From the NCBI RefSeq assembly GCF_029285175.1, contig NZ_JABEDH010000002.1, forward strand, positions 558,001 through 622,000: 64,000 nucleotides of DNA, read 5' to 3'. The stretch is from Sulfitobacter sp. M05. Lineage in GTDB: Bacteria; Pseudomonadota; Alphaproteobacteria; Rhodobacterales; Rhodobacteraceae. Positions 52,548-61,717 of the stretch are shown here, one piece after another (the first letter of the stretch is position 1; each line of letters starts with the position of its first letter). The notes under the pieces are model-generated. The model did not search any database and had not been told where the DNA came from. It was given only the letters and a program-made list of their open reading frames with translations. Position numbers and translations under genes: made by a program.

Positions 52548-53434
52548 CTCCCGCTTAGCATCCGGCACAACACATCCAGCTCATCCAAGGTCTTATACTG
52601 GACCGTCAAACGTCCGTTTTCCTGCCCAGCCTTGTGATCCAGAACAACCTTCATCCGCAGGTTCGCCGACAGATCGCCCTCAAGCGCAACAGTATCCGCA
52701 TCCTTTTCAACTGACCTTGATTTAGGTTTTGCCGCATCGTCGCTGATGGCCGCTTCCCGCTTTACCAACGCCTCGGCAGCACGCACCGAAAGTCCACCTT
52801 TGATGATCTGCTTTGCCAAACCAAGTGGATCTTTGGCAGGAATCAAAGCGCGGGCATGGCCAGCACTCAAGTCACCGCTGCGCACCATATCGACAACGCT
52901 CTCAGGTAGGTTCAGCAAGCGCATCAAATTGGCAATATGGCTTCGACTTTTGCCCAGGGCTTCTGCCAGCTTTTCCTGCGTATGGCCAAATTTCTCCATC
53001 AGCTGCCGATATCCGGCAGCCTCTTCGATAGCGTTCAGGTCGGCACGTTGAATATTCTCGATGATCGCAACCTCTAACACCTCAACATCACTGAAATCCC
53101 GTACAATCACCGGCAGCGCGTGCAGCTGAGCCATCTGCGATGCGCGCCAACGGCGTTCGCCAGCAACGATTTCATACGTTTGATCACCGGACTTTCGCAC
53201 GATTAGCGGCTGGATAACGCCCTTTTCCTTGATTGACGCCGCCAAATCGGAAAGGTCGCCATCCTCAAAGCGCTTACGTGGCTGGTTTGGATTGGGCGAA
53301 ATCTGCTCAATCGGAATCAACGTCTCCGCCGCACCCGGTCCTTGAACCGGAACCGCCTCCGTTTCAGCAACATCCGCCATCAACGCCGAGAGCCCACGTC
53401 CAAGTCCACGTTTTCTATCTGGTCTGTCCGCCAT
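52544..53434 (-). CDS. parB: Chromosome-partitioning protein ParB
   Basis: ParB binds parS sites near the origin and spreads as a CTP-dependent clamp. The 296 residues begin G-L-G-R-G-L-S-A-L-M-A, then N-P-N-Q-P-R-K-R-F, the CTP box with V-A-G-E-R-R-W-R-A, and the HTH with L-A-E-A-L-G-K-S-R-S-H-I-A-N-L-M-R. It follows parA by 11 bases. Two parS sites lie 1.4 and 3.3 kb away in rsmG and mnmG. Confidence 0.97.
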   Translation of the reverse strand: MADRPDRKRGLGRGLSALMADVAETEAVPVQGPGAAETLIPIEQISPNPNQPRKRFEDGDLSDLAASIKEKGVIQPLIVRKSGDQTYEIVAGERRWRASQMAQLHALPVIVRDFSDVEVLEVAIIENIQRADLNAIEEAAGYRQLMEKFGHTQEKLAEALGKSRSHIANLMRLLNLPESVVDMVRSGDLSAGHARALIPAKDPLGLAKQIIKGGLSVRAAEALVKREAAISDDAAKPKSRSVEKDADTVALEGDLSANLRMKVVLDHKAGQENGRLTVQYKTLDELDVLCRMLSGS

Positions 53435-53445
53435 GGTATTCTCTC

Positions 53446-54246
53446 CTAGGCCCTATTGTTCTGGATCATTTCTTTTGCCAAAGCGCGATATGCTACCGCG
53501 CCCTTTGATTGGCTGTCGTAGTTCAACACCGGCATTGCAAAACTCGGTGCTTCTGAAACACGCACATTTCGGGGGATCATTGTCTTAAACACCAACTCAC
53601 CGAGGTTGCTGCGCGCATCACTTTCAACCTGCTGTGATAGGTTATTCCGACTGTCGTACATCGTAAGAACAACACCTTCGATCCGCAAATCCCTGTTTCC
53701 GCTCTGGCGTACTTCGCGAACGGTCATCATCAGCTGGCTAAGACCTTCAAGCGCGAAAAACTCGCTTTGCAATGGAACCAGAATCGAATGCGCGGCAATC
53801 ATCGCATTCACCGTCAGCAAATTAAGCGATGGCGGACAATCAATGAGAATATAGTCAAAGCCGAACTCGTCCATCTGGGTTTGCCGCAATGCGTCGTGCA
53901 GCAGAAAGCTGCGCTTTTCTGCTGACATCAACTCAATATCAGCCGAGCTTAAATCTACGGTCGCCGGAACAATACAAAGACCATCATAACTTGTCGGTTG
54001 AATAACATCACTCAGGTCAATGTCTTCCAGCAACAGCTCATAGGTTGTGAATTCCCGATCATCCACTTCGATGCCCAGGCCGGTCGATGCATTGCCTTGC
54101 GGATCAAGATCAACAACCAAGACCTTTTTCCCGTGTTCAACCAGTGCCGCCGCAAGGTTAATTGTTGTTGTCGTTTTACCAACACCACCTTTTTGGTTGG
54201 CAACTGCGATGATCTTTGGCCCTTTCGGACGGGACAGGTCAGACAC
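53446..54246 (-). CDS. parA: Chromosome-partitioning ATPase ParA
   Basis: The 266-residue ParA/Soj ATPase has the deviant Walker A K-G-G-V-G-K-T-T (19-26), D-P-Q-G-N-A and D-C-P-P-S-L. It overlaps rsmG by eight bases, so the rsmG-parA-parB genes are transcribed together. It moves ParB-parS complexes during segregation. Confidence 0.97.
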   Translation of the reverse strand: MSDLSRPKGPKIIAVANQKGGVGKTTTTINLAAALVEHGKKVLVVDLDPQGNASTGLGIEVDDREFTTYELLLEDIDLSDVIQPTSYDGLCIVPATVDLSSADIELMSAEKRSFLLHDALRQTQMDEFGFDYILIDCPPSLNLLTVNAMIAAHSILVPLQSEFFALEGLSQLMMTVREVRQSGNRDLRIEGVVLTMYDSRNNLSQQVESDARSNLGELVFKTMIPRNVRVSEAPSFAMPVLNYDSQSKGAVAYRALAKEMIQNNRA

Positions 54247-54844
54247 GAACGATATCCTTGATCTTTAGAATTGCGGCCTTTGGATTTGATGTACTCTTAA
54301 TCGGATCAACCTCGTAAGACCACAGTTCCCGTGTAGATTTGACTTCTTTTTCCCACTGTTCCCCCTTGGGAAAAAGCGCAACCCCAGCAGGCGAAAGATG
54401 GCGCGACGCATACCCGAAAAGGTCAGTTAAATCCGCCAAGGCACGTGCAGATAGGATGTCAGCGTTCAAGCGAGGAATACTCTCGATCCTCTCTGAAATT
54501 ACTTTAGCATTCAAATCAAGTTCCCGAATAGCGGTTCTTAGGAAGACCGACTTGCGTTGATCGCTTTCAACCAGCGTAATATCATGATGTCCGCCTTTGC
54601 CCTGTGAAAGAATTGCAACAACGATGCCGGGAAAACCACCGCCACTACCCAGATCAACCCAATGGCCTGCAGGTGGAGCCAGATCAAATATCTGGGCCGA
54701 GTCCATAATATGCCGCTCCCAAACAGATGCTACACTGGCTTTGGATATGAGGTTGATCTTCACAGTCCATTTTTGAACAAGGGCGGTGAATGCTTCAAGC
54801 TTATCCAATGTTTCACGTGAAACATCCAATGAAAATTCGCCCAT
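54239..54844 (-). CDS. rsmG: 16S rRNA (guanine-527-N7)-methyltransferase RsmG
   Basis: The 201-residue GidB/RsmG methylates G527 of 16S rRNA. It shows H-I-M-D-S-A-Q, W-V-D-L-G-S-G-G-G-F-P-G-I and S-A-R-A-L-A-D-L. The N-terminal codons D-V-S-R-E-T are written by a perfect parS site. The start overlaps the mnmG stop. Confidence 0.97.
   Translation of the reverse strand: MGEFSLDVSRETLDKLEAFTALVQKWTVKINLISKASVASVWERHIMDSAQIFDLAPPAGHWVDLGSGGGFPGIVVAILSQGKGGHHDITLVESDQRKSVFLRTAIRELDLNAKVISERIESIPRLNADILSARALADLTDLFGYASRHLSPAGVALFPKGEQWEKEVKSTRELWSYEVDPIKSTSNPKAAILKIKDIVRV
54809..54824. promoter_or_regulatory. parS site within rsmG
   Basis: TGTTTCACGTGAAACA is the perfect 16-base consensus parS palindrome. 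It sits in codons 7-12 of rsmG and lies about 560 bases from the parA start. Confidence 0.95.
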
Positions 54845-56715
54845 TACGCTGACTTCCCAACCGAAGGTCTCTTTAGCCTAGCAAGGATCAACGTCAACGC
54901 GGCTGGGGTTACCCCGTCCACGCGCGCTGCCTGGGCCAAAGTCTCGGGACGCGCGGCAGTAAGCTTGGCTTTCAACTCATTGGACAGCCCCCCTAGCCCA
55001 AGAAAATCGAAATCCGACGGGATCTTATAGGCCTCATCTTTCTTTAAGGCATCAATCTCGGCCTGCTGACGCCCAAGATAATTTGAATAAAGGGCGTCGC
55101 GTTCAATTTGACGTCGTATCTCAACATCTACGTTTGCAAAATTCTCATCAAGCTTGATCATCCCCTCAAACGTCGCCCCAGGAAACGACAAGAGCTGAAA
55201 TGCATCCCGACGTGTACCGTCCTGGCTTACCACCAACCCACTTCTTGAGGCCTCTGATGGCGTAAAGGTTCGTTTGGTCAACAACGCCTTAGCTGCCTCC
55301 AGTTTTTCAACCTTACCGAAAAACTCTTGCTTCCGCACATCAGAAACACAGCCAATTTCAATCGCCAGAGGCGTGAGCCTCTGGTCTGCATTGTCCGCCC
55401 GAAGAGAAAGCCGGAATTCGGCACGGGAGGTAAACATCCGGTAGGGCTCCGAAACACCCCGCGAAGTAAGGTCGTCAATCATCACACCAATGTAGCTATC
55501 TGCCCGACTGAAGATAACCGGTTCTTCACACCGAACCGCCCGCGCAGCATTCAACCCGGCAACAAGCCCCTGTGCCGCCGCTTCCTCGTATCCTGTTGTC
55601 CCGTTGATCTGGCCAGCGAGATACAACCCCGATACAGCATTCAAGGCAAGGCAGCTATTCAACGCCCGCGGGTCAACATAATCATATTCAATCGCGTATC
55701 CGGGTTGAAGGATTACGGCCTCCTCCAAACCAACCATCGAACGGACATAGTCCAGCTGAACATCTTCCGGAAGCGACGTTGAAATCCCGTTGGGGTATAC
55801 CGTATCGTCATCAACCCCTTCTGGTTCCAGGAATACCTGATGCGATGACTTGTCGGCAAAACGAACCACCTTGTCCTCGATAGATGGGCAATAGCGAGGA
55901 CCGACGCCATCAATTTGGCCACCATACATCGCAGATCGACCAAGATTATTCCGGATAATTTCGTGGGTGGCTTCATTGGTGTGGGTGATCCCGCAGGATA
56001 TCTGCTTCGCGGACACAGAATCCGACATAAACGAAAACAGCACAGGGTCATCATCGCCTGGCTGACTTTCCAAAATATTCCAATCGATTGTGCGCCCGTC
56101 CAAACGCGGTGGCGTACCTGTTTTCAACCGCCCCATCGGCAGATTGAACCCCCCCAACCGTTCGGCCAATTTGACGGCCGCTTTATCCCCCATTCGTCCG
56201 CCAGAGTGAGAAACATCGCCGATGTGGATGACACCGCGAAGGAATGTGCCTGTGGTCAGAATGACCGCACCAGCACCGATCTTTTCACCGCCGTCCAATT
56301 CAACACCGGTAACGGTACCGTCGATAATCAAGAAATCTGTTACTTCCCCTTCAAGGATCGACAGATTCCCCTGCTTAACCGTCTCAGCCAACATTTCTGT
56401 TTGATAGATCTTACGATCTGCTTGAGCCCTTGGGCCCTGCACCGCCGGCCCCTTACGTCGGTTCAACAACCTGAATTGAATACCCGCCTTATCCGCAATC
56501 CGGCCCATCACACCGTCCATTGCGTCAATTTCCCGAACAAGGTGCCCTTTTCCCAAGCCACCAATCGCTGGATTGCATGACATGACGCCAATCCCGTCAC
56601 GCGACATTGTGATCAACGCCGTTTCAACACCCATCCGAGCAGCAGCATGGGCCGCTTCTGTGCCTGCATGACCGCCGCCGATGACGATGACTTCATAATG
56701 TTTCACGTGAAACAC
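54844..56715 (-). CDS. mnmG: tRNA uridine-5-carboxymethylaminomethyl modification enzyme MnmG (GidA)
   Basis: With MnmE, modifies U34 in tRNA anticodons. The 623 residues carry the FAD motif G-G-G-H-A-G (13-18), G-T-F-L-R-G, the signature [11 protein letters not shown] and [11 protein letters not shown]. Its first codons M-F-H-V-K-H read through a parS site. It follows mnmE by six bases, and its start overlaps nothing upstream. Confidence 0.98.
   Translation of the reverse strand: MFHVKHYEVIVIGGGHAGTEAAHAAARMGVETALITMSRDGIGVMSCNPAIGGLGKGHLVREIDAMDGVMGRIADKAGIQFRLLNRRKGPAVQGPRAQADRKIYQTEMLAETVKQGNLSILEGEVTDFLIIDGTVTGVELDGGEKIGAGAVILTTGTFLRGVIHIGDVSHSGGRMGDKAAVKLAERLGGFNLPMGRLKTGTPPRLDGRTIDWNILESQPGDDDPVLFSFMSDSVSAKQISCGITHTNEATHEIIRNNLGRSAMYGGQIDGVGPRYCPSIEDKVVRFADKSSHQVFLEPEGVDDDTVYPNGISTSLPEDVQLDYVRSMVGLEEAVILQPGYAIEYDYVDPRALNSCLALNAVSGLYLAGQINGTTGYEEAAAQGLVAGLNAARAVRCEEPVIFSRADSYIGVMIDDLTSRGVSEPYRMFTSRAEFRLSLRADNADQRLTPLAIEIGCVSDVRKQEFFGKVEKLEAAKALLTKRTFTPSEASRSGLVVSQDGTRRDAFQLLSFPGATFEGMIKLDENFANVDVEIRRQIERDALYSNYLGRQQAEIDALKKDEAYKIPSDFDFLGLGGLSNELKAKLTAARPETLAQAARVDGVTPAALTLILARLKRPSVGKSA
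56699..56714. promoter_or_regulatory. parS site at the mnmG start
   Basis: A second perfect TGTTTCACGTGAAACA covers the mnmG start codon and the next five codons (M-F-H-V-K-H). It is 1,890 bases from the site in rsmG. Confidence 0.95.
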
Positions 56716-56721
56716 TCCATT

Positions 56722-58008
56722 CTACTTTCCGATACAGAAACTCAGAAATATTTCATCCAGCAGGTTTTCAACACCGATCCGGCCAACAACTGCTTCCAAC
56801 GCACGGACAGAGGATCGTAATTCCTCCGCTGCGATGTCGTACTGGTCACTTCCAAACGCCAGAACATTTTTCACAGCAGCCAACCCATTCAACGTATGCA
56901 ACATCGCCGCCCGATGTCGTTCATGTGTCGCAACACCAACGGTACTACTGCGCAGCTTCAATACCGATGTAACACGGTTCACCAACTCAGTCAGCCCTAC
57001 ACCCGTACTGCCAGAAACCCCGTTCTTAACCTCAGGATATAGGTCCGCCTTCGGATGGACAATGATGTCGTCTGGTAAAGCATCTACTGGCAGATCATCA
57101 TCGGGGTGCATAAGGAACACCCGCAAATCCGCCGCTTCCGCCCGCCGCATTGCACGCGCGATGCCTATGGCCTCAACCGCGTCATCGCTTTCCCGCAAGC
57201 CCGCCGTGTCCAAAAGCGTAACAGGAAGCCCGTCCAACTGCATCCGCACCTCGACGATATCGCGGGTGGTACCGGCCACATCGGACGTAATCGCGGCATC
57301 ACGGCCTGCAAGTGCGTTCAGCAATGTGGATTTCCCCGCATTCGGCGGACCGACTATTGCAACCTCAAAACCTGAACGTATCCGCTCCGCGACCTTCGAT
57401 CCTTCAACCTCGGCCTGAATTTCACCCGTAACACGATCCAAAAGTGATGAAACCTCTGGTGTAACGTCAACCGGTACATCCTCATCTGCGAAATCAATCG
57501 TCGCTTCCAGCAAGGCCGCCGCCCGGATAAGATCAGCACGCCATCGTTCAACCACAGATCCAAGATGACCGGAAAACACGCGAAGTGCTTGTTTTCGCTG
57601 AGATTCAGTCTCTGCCTCGATCAAATCAGAAAGACCCTCAACCTGTGCCAGGTCAAGTTTGCCGTTTTCCAATGCCCGCCGTGTAAATTCCCCCGGTTCT
57701 GCAAGACGCGCAGCCGAGAAGGTTGAAAGCAATCGCAAAACGGATTGAACTACAGCGATGCTACCATGCAGGTGCAATTCGACGACATCTTCACCGGTAA
57801 AACTCTTGGGCCCGGCAAAACTCAGGATCAGCGCCTGATCAATGACCGTACCGTCATCATCCTTTACCAGCCGCACCGCAGATTGACGGGATGGTGGCAA
57901 GGATCCAACCATCTCACCCGCAATGGCAAATGCCTCAGGCCCCGATATCCGCACGACCGAAACACCAGCCCGACCGGCAGCCGTCGCTTGTGCGAAAATC
58001 GTATCCAT
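56722..58008 (-). CDS. mnmE: tRNA modification GTPase MnmE
   Basis: The 428-residue protein has an N-terminal folate-binding domain, a G domain with P-loop G-P-P-N-A-G-K-S-T-L and T-T-R-D, D-T-A-G-L, and the C-terminal C-I-G-K that is required for catalysis. Six bases before mnmG. It partners with MnmG at tRNA U34. Confidence 0.97.
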   Translation of the reverse strand: MDTIFAQATAAGRAGVSVVRISGPEAFAIAGEMVGSLPPSRQSAVRLVKDDDGTVIDQALILSFAGPKSFTGEDVVELHLHGSIAVVQSVLRLLSTFSAARLAEPGEFTRRALENGKLDLAQVEGLSDLIEAETESQRKQALRVFSGHLGSVVERWRADLIRAAALLEATIDFADEDVPVDVTPEVSSLLDRVTGEIQAEVEGSKVAERIRSGFEVAIVGPPNAGKSTLLNALAGRDAAITSDVAGTTRDIVEVRMQLDGLPVTLLDTAGLRESDDAVEAIGIARAMRRAEAADLRVFLMHPDDDLPVDALPDDIIVHPKADLYPEVKNGVSGSTGVGLTELVNRVTSVLKLRSSTVGVATHERHRAAMLHTLNGLAAVKNVLAFGSDQYDIAAEELRSSVRALEAVVGRIGVENLLDEIFLSFCIGK

Positions 58009-58039
58009 TTCTACATAACCATTTGTTATTAAATAACAA

Positions 58040-59311
58040 TCAGGTGTTCATAGAGTCAAAGAAATCCGAATTGGTCTTTGTCTGTTTGAGCTTCCCGATC
58101 AGGAATTCAATCGCATCTGTTGTGCCCATCGGGTTCAGGATACGGCGCAGAACAAATGTCTTTTGCAGATCAACCTTATCGACCAAGAGATCCTCTTTGC
58201 GGGTACCCGACTTGAGAATATCCATCGCAGGGAAGACGCGTTTGTCAGCGATTTTGCGATCCAGAACGATTTCAGAGTTACCCGTGCCCTTGAATTCTTC
58301 AAAGATGACTTCATCCATACGCGAGCCCGTGTCGATCAACGCTGTTGCAATAATCGTCAACGAACCGCCTTCTTCGATGTTTCGCGCAGCACCAAAGAAA
58401 CGCTTGGGACGTTGCAGGGCGTTTGCATCCACACCACCGGTCAGAACCTTACCGGATGACGGCACAACCGTGTTGAACGCGCGACCAAGGCGCGTGATGG
58501 AATCCAACAGGATCACAACGTCGCGTTTATGTTCAACCAGACGTTTCGCCTTTTCGATCACCATTTCTGACACGGCAACGTGGCGCGTCGCTGGTTCATC
58601 AAAGGTCGACGAAACCACCTCGCCCTTCACAGAGCGCTGCATGTCGGTAACTTCTTCGGGGCGTTCATCAATCAGCAGAACGATCAAATAGCATTCCGGA
58701 TGGTTCTTTTCGATTGAATTCGCGATGTTTTGCAACAGAACTGTTTTACCTGTCCGCGGTGGCGCGACGATCAGACAGCGCTGGCCCTTACCGATGGGCG
58801 ACACCAGATCAATGATCCGCGAAGAGCGGTCTTTGATTGTCGGGTCTTCAACTTCCATCGTCAGCCGCTCGTCAGGATAAAGCGGTGTCAGGTTTTCAAA
58901 GGCAACCTTGTGGCGCGCCTTCTCTGGCTCCTCAAAGTTGATCTTGGTTACTTCGGTCAGGGCAAAGTAACGCTCAGTGTCGTCAGGGGCCTTAATAAGC
59001 CCTTCAATGGTGTCCCCGGTGCGCAGCGAATGCTGACGGATCATGTCAGGAGATACATAGATATCGTCAGGGCCCGGCAAATAGTTCGCCTCGGGGGACC
59101 GCAGGAATCCAAAACCGTCTTGCAAGACCTCCAAAACACCGTCGCCAGAGATTTCCCAACCTTCATCCGCGCGTTCACGCAGAATCTGAAACATCATCTC
59201 GCCTTTGCGCATGGTCGAGGCGTTCTCGATCTCCAGTTCCTCGGCCATTGCCAAAAGGTTCTTAGGAGTTTGCGCCTTAAGATCAGCAAGGTTCAGCGTA
59301 TCAGTTGTCAT
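58040..59311 (-). CDS. rho: Transcription termination factor Rho
   Basis: An RNA helicase that ends transcription. The 423 residues show the N-terminal RNA-binding domain ([13 protein letters not shown]), and the ATPase with A-P-P-R-T-G-K-T and [15 protein letters not shown] is used; the frame is open seven codons higher. A 126-base gap upstream holds no gene and short stem-loops. Confidence 0.97.
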   Translation of the reverse strand: MTTDTLNLADLKAQTPKNLLAMAEELEIENASTMRKGEMMFQILRERADEGWEISGDGVLEVLQDGFGFLRSPEANYLPGPDDIYVSPDMIRQHSLRTGDTIEGLIKAPDDTERYFALTEVTKINFEEPEKARHKVAFENLTPLYPDERLTMEVEDPTIKDRSSRIIDLVSPIGKGQRCLIVAPPRTGKTVLLQNIANSIEKNHPECYLIVLLIDERPEEVTDMQRSVKGEVVSSTFDEPATRHVAVSEMVIEKAKRLVEHKRDVVILLDSITRLGRAFNTVVPSSGKVLTGGVDANALQRPKRFFGAARNIEEGGSLTIIATALIDTGSRMDEVIFEEFKGTGNSEIVLDRKIADKRVFPAMDILKSGTRKEDLLVDKVDLQKTFVLRRILNPMGTTDAIEFLIGKLKQTKTNSDFFDSMNT

Positions 59312-59437
59312 GAAGAAATCCTGTTCAGCCACGCGTAAACCGCTGGCTGGTCGATATTGGAAATGAAGCAGCTAGGACCGGTCCCCGAACGGGTTGGTGC
59401 GCAGGATATAGGCGGCATGCCCCTGCGAGTCAATCAA

Positions 59438-59887
59438 TCAGAATTTCACCACGACCGAGAAGACAATAATTAGCATTAAAACAGTCGGTACCTCGTTCAT
59501 CATTCGGTACTGCCGCCCTGTCACGGTGTTTTCACCGCGTTGGAATGCCTTCATACGGATGACCAGCCATGTATGAAAAACCGTCATCCCGATTATGCTG
59601 GCAGCCTTGGTCCAGGGCCAGATGGCAGACCAGTCAACGATGCCCGGCGTAAAGACCAATAGTAAGCCGAATGTCCATGTGGCGTGCATGGCGGGCCGCA
59701 TGATGACTTGTGCCAGCTTGAACTCCATCATGGCAAAGATGTCATGCATGGGTCCCGTGATCCCGCCTTGTTCGGTGTGATGCACAAACAATCGAGGCAG
59801 ATAGAACAGTGCAGCCATCCAAGAGATGACCGAAACGATATGCAGGGATTTCACCCATGGGTAAGCAAGCGCAAGGAAGTCTGTCAT
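59438..59887 (-). CDS. hemJ: Protoporphyrinogen oxidase HemJ
   Basis: An integral membrane enzyme converting protoporphyrinogen IX to protoporphyrin IX. 149 residues with four hydrophobic segments, a first-helix His in S-L-H-I-V and F-Y-L-P-R-L-F-V-H-H and R-P-A-M-H, conserved for haem. The gene starts at the edge of the proposed oriC and is read away from it. Confidence 0.94.
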   Translation of the reverse strand: MTDFLALAYPWVKSLHIVSVISWMAALFYLPRLFVHHTEQGGITGPMHDIFAMMEFKLAQVIMRPAMHATWTFGLLLVFTPGIVDWSAIWPWTKAASIIGMTVFHTWLVIRMKAFQRGENTVTGRQYRMMNEVPTVLMLIIVFSVVVKF

Positions 59888-59967
59888 ATCTCACTCCGTT
59901 CTCGGTCCCTTCTTATAATAATAAAGAAGATAAGAAAGATGATGATGTAAGTAGGGAACGGATTTTC

Positions 59968-59976
59968 TGTGGATTA
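59968..59976 (-). promoter_or_regulatory. DnaA-box-like site 1
   Basis: TAATCCACA on the minus strand, one mismatch from TTATCCACA. Confidence 0.6.
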
Positions 59977-60024
59977 ATGAGTTGTCCCAAGGCACCAAGG
60001 ATCTTCTGGATTTCATCCAAACCC

Positions 60025-60033
60025 TGTGGAGAA
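60025..60033 (-). promoter_or_regulatory. DnaA-box-like site 2
   Basis: TTCTCCACA on the minus strand, one mismatch from the consensus. Confidence 0.55.
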
Positions 60034-60109
60034 AACCCTGTAAATACCAGAAAAAATATTTAAAACTGATGCTTAAGAGATGAATTTTTTCAAATTCATG
60101 TGTGCAAAA

Positions 60110-60118
60110 TGCGGATAA
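60110..60118 (-). promoter_or_regulatory. DnaA-box-like site 3
   Basis: TTATCCGCA on the minus strand, one mismatch from the consensus. Confidence 0.5.
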
Positions 60119-60250
60119 AATCGTGAAAAACCGATTCCTCCCCGTGGGAGTTTGTTCTTTTCCTCAGGTGTAAGAAAACCGCAGACAGTCGCATAAAACC
60201 CCCTAACCAGGGAGCGAGTTCCGTTCGCAGAAATTTTGCACTAAAACTCC

Positions 60251-60265
60251 TTAAGAAATTCTTAA
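60251..60265. promoter_or_regulatory. CtrA binding motif in the origin
   Basis: TTAA-GAAATTC-TTAA matches TTAA-N7-TTAA exactly. It lies 14 bases before the perfect DnaA box and 22 before the maf start. Confidence 0.6.
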
Positions 60266-60279
60266 CATCGTCCACAAGG

Positions 60280-60288
60280 TTATCCACA
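60280..60288 (+). promoter_or_regulatory. Perfect DnaA box at the maf start
   Basis: TTATCCACA on the plus strand, matching the consensus at all nine positions; its last base is the A of the maf start codon. Confidence 0.85.
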
Positions 60289-60887
60289 TGCCGCAGTCCC
60301 TCATCCTTGCTTCCGGCTCTGCAATCCGAACCAAATTGTTGACGCAAGCCGGCGTGGATCATGAGGTTCAGGTGCCTAGAATTGATGAACAGTTGATCAA
60401 GGAATCGTTGATCGCTGACAATGCGCCACCTCGTGATGTTGCGGACACGTTGGCGGAAATGAAGGCCCGCAAGATCAGCGAAAAGAACCCAGGCGCATTG
60501 GTATTGGGCTGTGATCAGGTTCTGGATCACAATGGAACATTGCTTTCCAAACCGGCCAGCCCCGATGATGCCCTGTCCCAGTTGAAAGCGCTGCGCGGTG
60601 ACCGGCATTCCCTGCTTTCTGCGGCGGTTATCTGTGAAGACGGGCAACCGGTTTGGCGTCACGTTGGTCAGGTACGATTGCGGATGCGTGATGCTTCGGA
60701 TGACTATCTTGCCGATTACCTATCGCGAAACTGGGACAGCATCCGCCATTCCGTGGGCTGCTATAAACTCGAAGAAGAAGGCGTGCGCCTGTTCTCGAAC
60801 ATTGAAGGGGATTACTTTACCGTCCTTGGTATGCCACTTCTTGAGTTGTTGAACCATCTGACACTACGCGGAGACCTCGCCTCATGA
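60288..60887 (+). CDS. Maf family nucleotide pyrophosphatase
   Basis: A house-cleaning nucleotide pyrophosphatase of 199 residues with L-A-S-G-S-A-I-R-T-K-L-L and L-G-C-D-Q-V-L near the centre. First gene of the maf-aroE-coaE-dnaQ operon, the start overlapping a DnaA box. The stop overlaps the aroE start. Confidence 0.92.
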   Translation: MPQSLILASGSAIRTKLLTQAGVDHEVQVPRIDEQLIKESLIADNAPPRDVADTLAEMKARKISEKNPGALVLGCDQVLDHNGTLLSKPASPDDALSQLKALRGDRHSLLSAAVICEDGQPVWRHVGQVRLRMRDASDDYLADYLSRNWDSIRHSVGCYKLEEEGVRLFSNIEGDYFTVLGMPLLELLNHLTLRGDLAS

Positions 60888-61717
60888 GCTTACCCAATAT
60901 TCCTTTGGCCGGGGTCATCGGATCGCCAATTGCACATTCAAAATCGCCACAGCTGCACCGCCATTGGTTAAAAACCTATGGCATCGCCGGGCACTACATC
61001 CCTATGGATGTGAACACGGATGACCTTGAACATGTGGTTCGGACCCTACCAAAAATGGGGTTTGTCGGGGCGAACGTCACCATTCCGCATAAAGAAAAAA
61101 TAATGTCGATTGCCGATCTGGTCACCGACCGCGCAATCTTGATCGGGGCTGCAAATACCCTCATTTTTCGCAAGGATGGTAAAATCCACGCAGACAACAC
61201 TGACGGCTATGGATTTCTTGAGAACCTCAAGATCGGCGCGCCGAACTGGATACCTCAATCCGGGCCCGCCGTTGTCTTGGGGGCGGGCGGCGCCGCACGG
61301 GCGGTTATTGCATCGCTTTTGGATGCAGGGGTGCCCGAGATTCTGTTGTCCAACAGAACACGGGTCCGCGCAGAAAAGCTTCAGGCGGATTTCGGAAACC
61401 GGTTGCGGATTTATGATTGGGTGCAGGCTGGCAATATGATGGAGCATGCCGCCTTAGTGGTGAATACAACGTCACTGGGTATGATCGGCAAAGGTGAAAT
61501 GCGCGTGCCCCTCGATGGATTAAACTCCACAACGGTGGTGACCGATCTGGTTTATGCCCCTCTAAAGACCAACCTGCTGGCGACCGCCGAACAGGCCGGA
61601 TGCGTTACCGTGGACGGTCTGGGTATGTTGTTGCATCAGGCAGTGCCGGCTTTCGAGCGCTGGTTTGGCAAACGGCCAGAGGTGGACCGCGCAACCCGTG
61701 CGGCGGCGTTGCGCTGA
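60884..61717 (+). CDS. aroE: Shikimate dehydrogenase
   Basis: A shikimate-pathway reductase using NADPH. The 277 residues show S-K-S-P-Q-L (19-24), catalytic Lys70 in N-V-T-I-P-H-K-E, Asp107 in N-T-D-G-Y-G and G-A-G-G-A-A-R-A-V for the cofactor. Overlaps maf by four bases and coaE by one. Confidence 0.97.
   Translation: MSLPNIPLAGVIGSPIAHSKSPQLHRHWLKTYGIAGHYIPMDVNTDDLEHVVRTLPKMGFVGANVTIPHKEKIMSIADLVTDRAILIGAANTLIFRKDGKIHADNTDGYGFLENLKIGAPNWIPQSGPAVVLGAGGAARAVIASLLDAGVPEILLSNRTRVRAEKLQADFGNRLRIYDWVQAGNMMEHAALVVNTTSLGMIGKGEMRVPLDGLNSTTVVTDLVYAPLKTNLLATAEQAGCVTVDGLGMLLHQAVPAFERWFGKRPEVDRATRAAALR

Larger units (their letters stand above)
59888..60287. other. Putative chromosomal replication origin (oriC)
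   Basis: A 400-base gap between divergently read hemJ and maf, richer in A and T than its surroundings. It has four DnaA-box-like sites, an AT-rich stretch at about 59909-59950 (ATAATAATA between CTTCTT and AAGAAG arms), a palindrome TGAATTT/AAATTCA at 60081-60098, and a CtrA motif. The parAB/parS neighbourhood and the rho-mnmEG cluster are typical of alphaproteobacterial origins. No gene is seen in it. Confidence 0.8.

Noticed and set aside
59312..59437. Possible regulatory leader of rho with GC-rich palindromes (CCCGTTCGGG, GGACCGGTCC).
   Set aside because: Short palindromes without a clear terminator or conserved structure; kept only as a remark.
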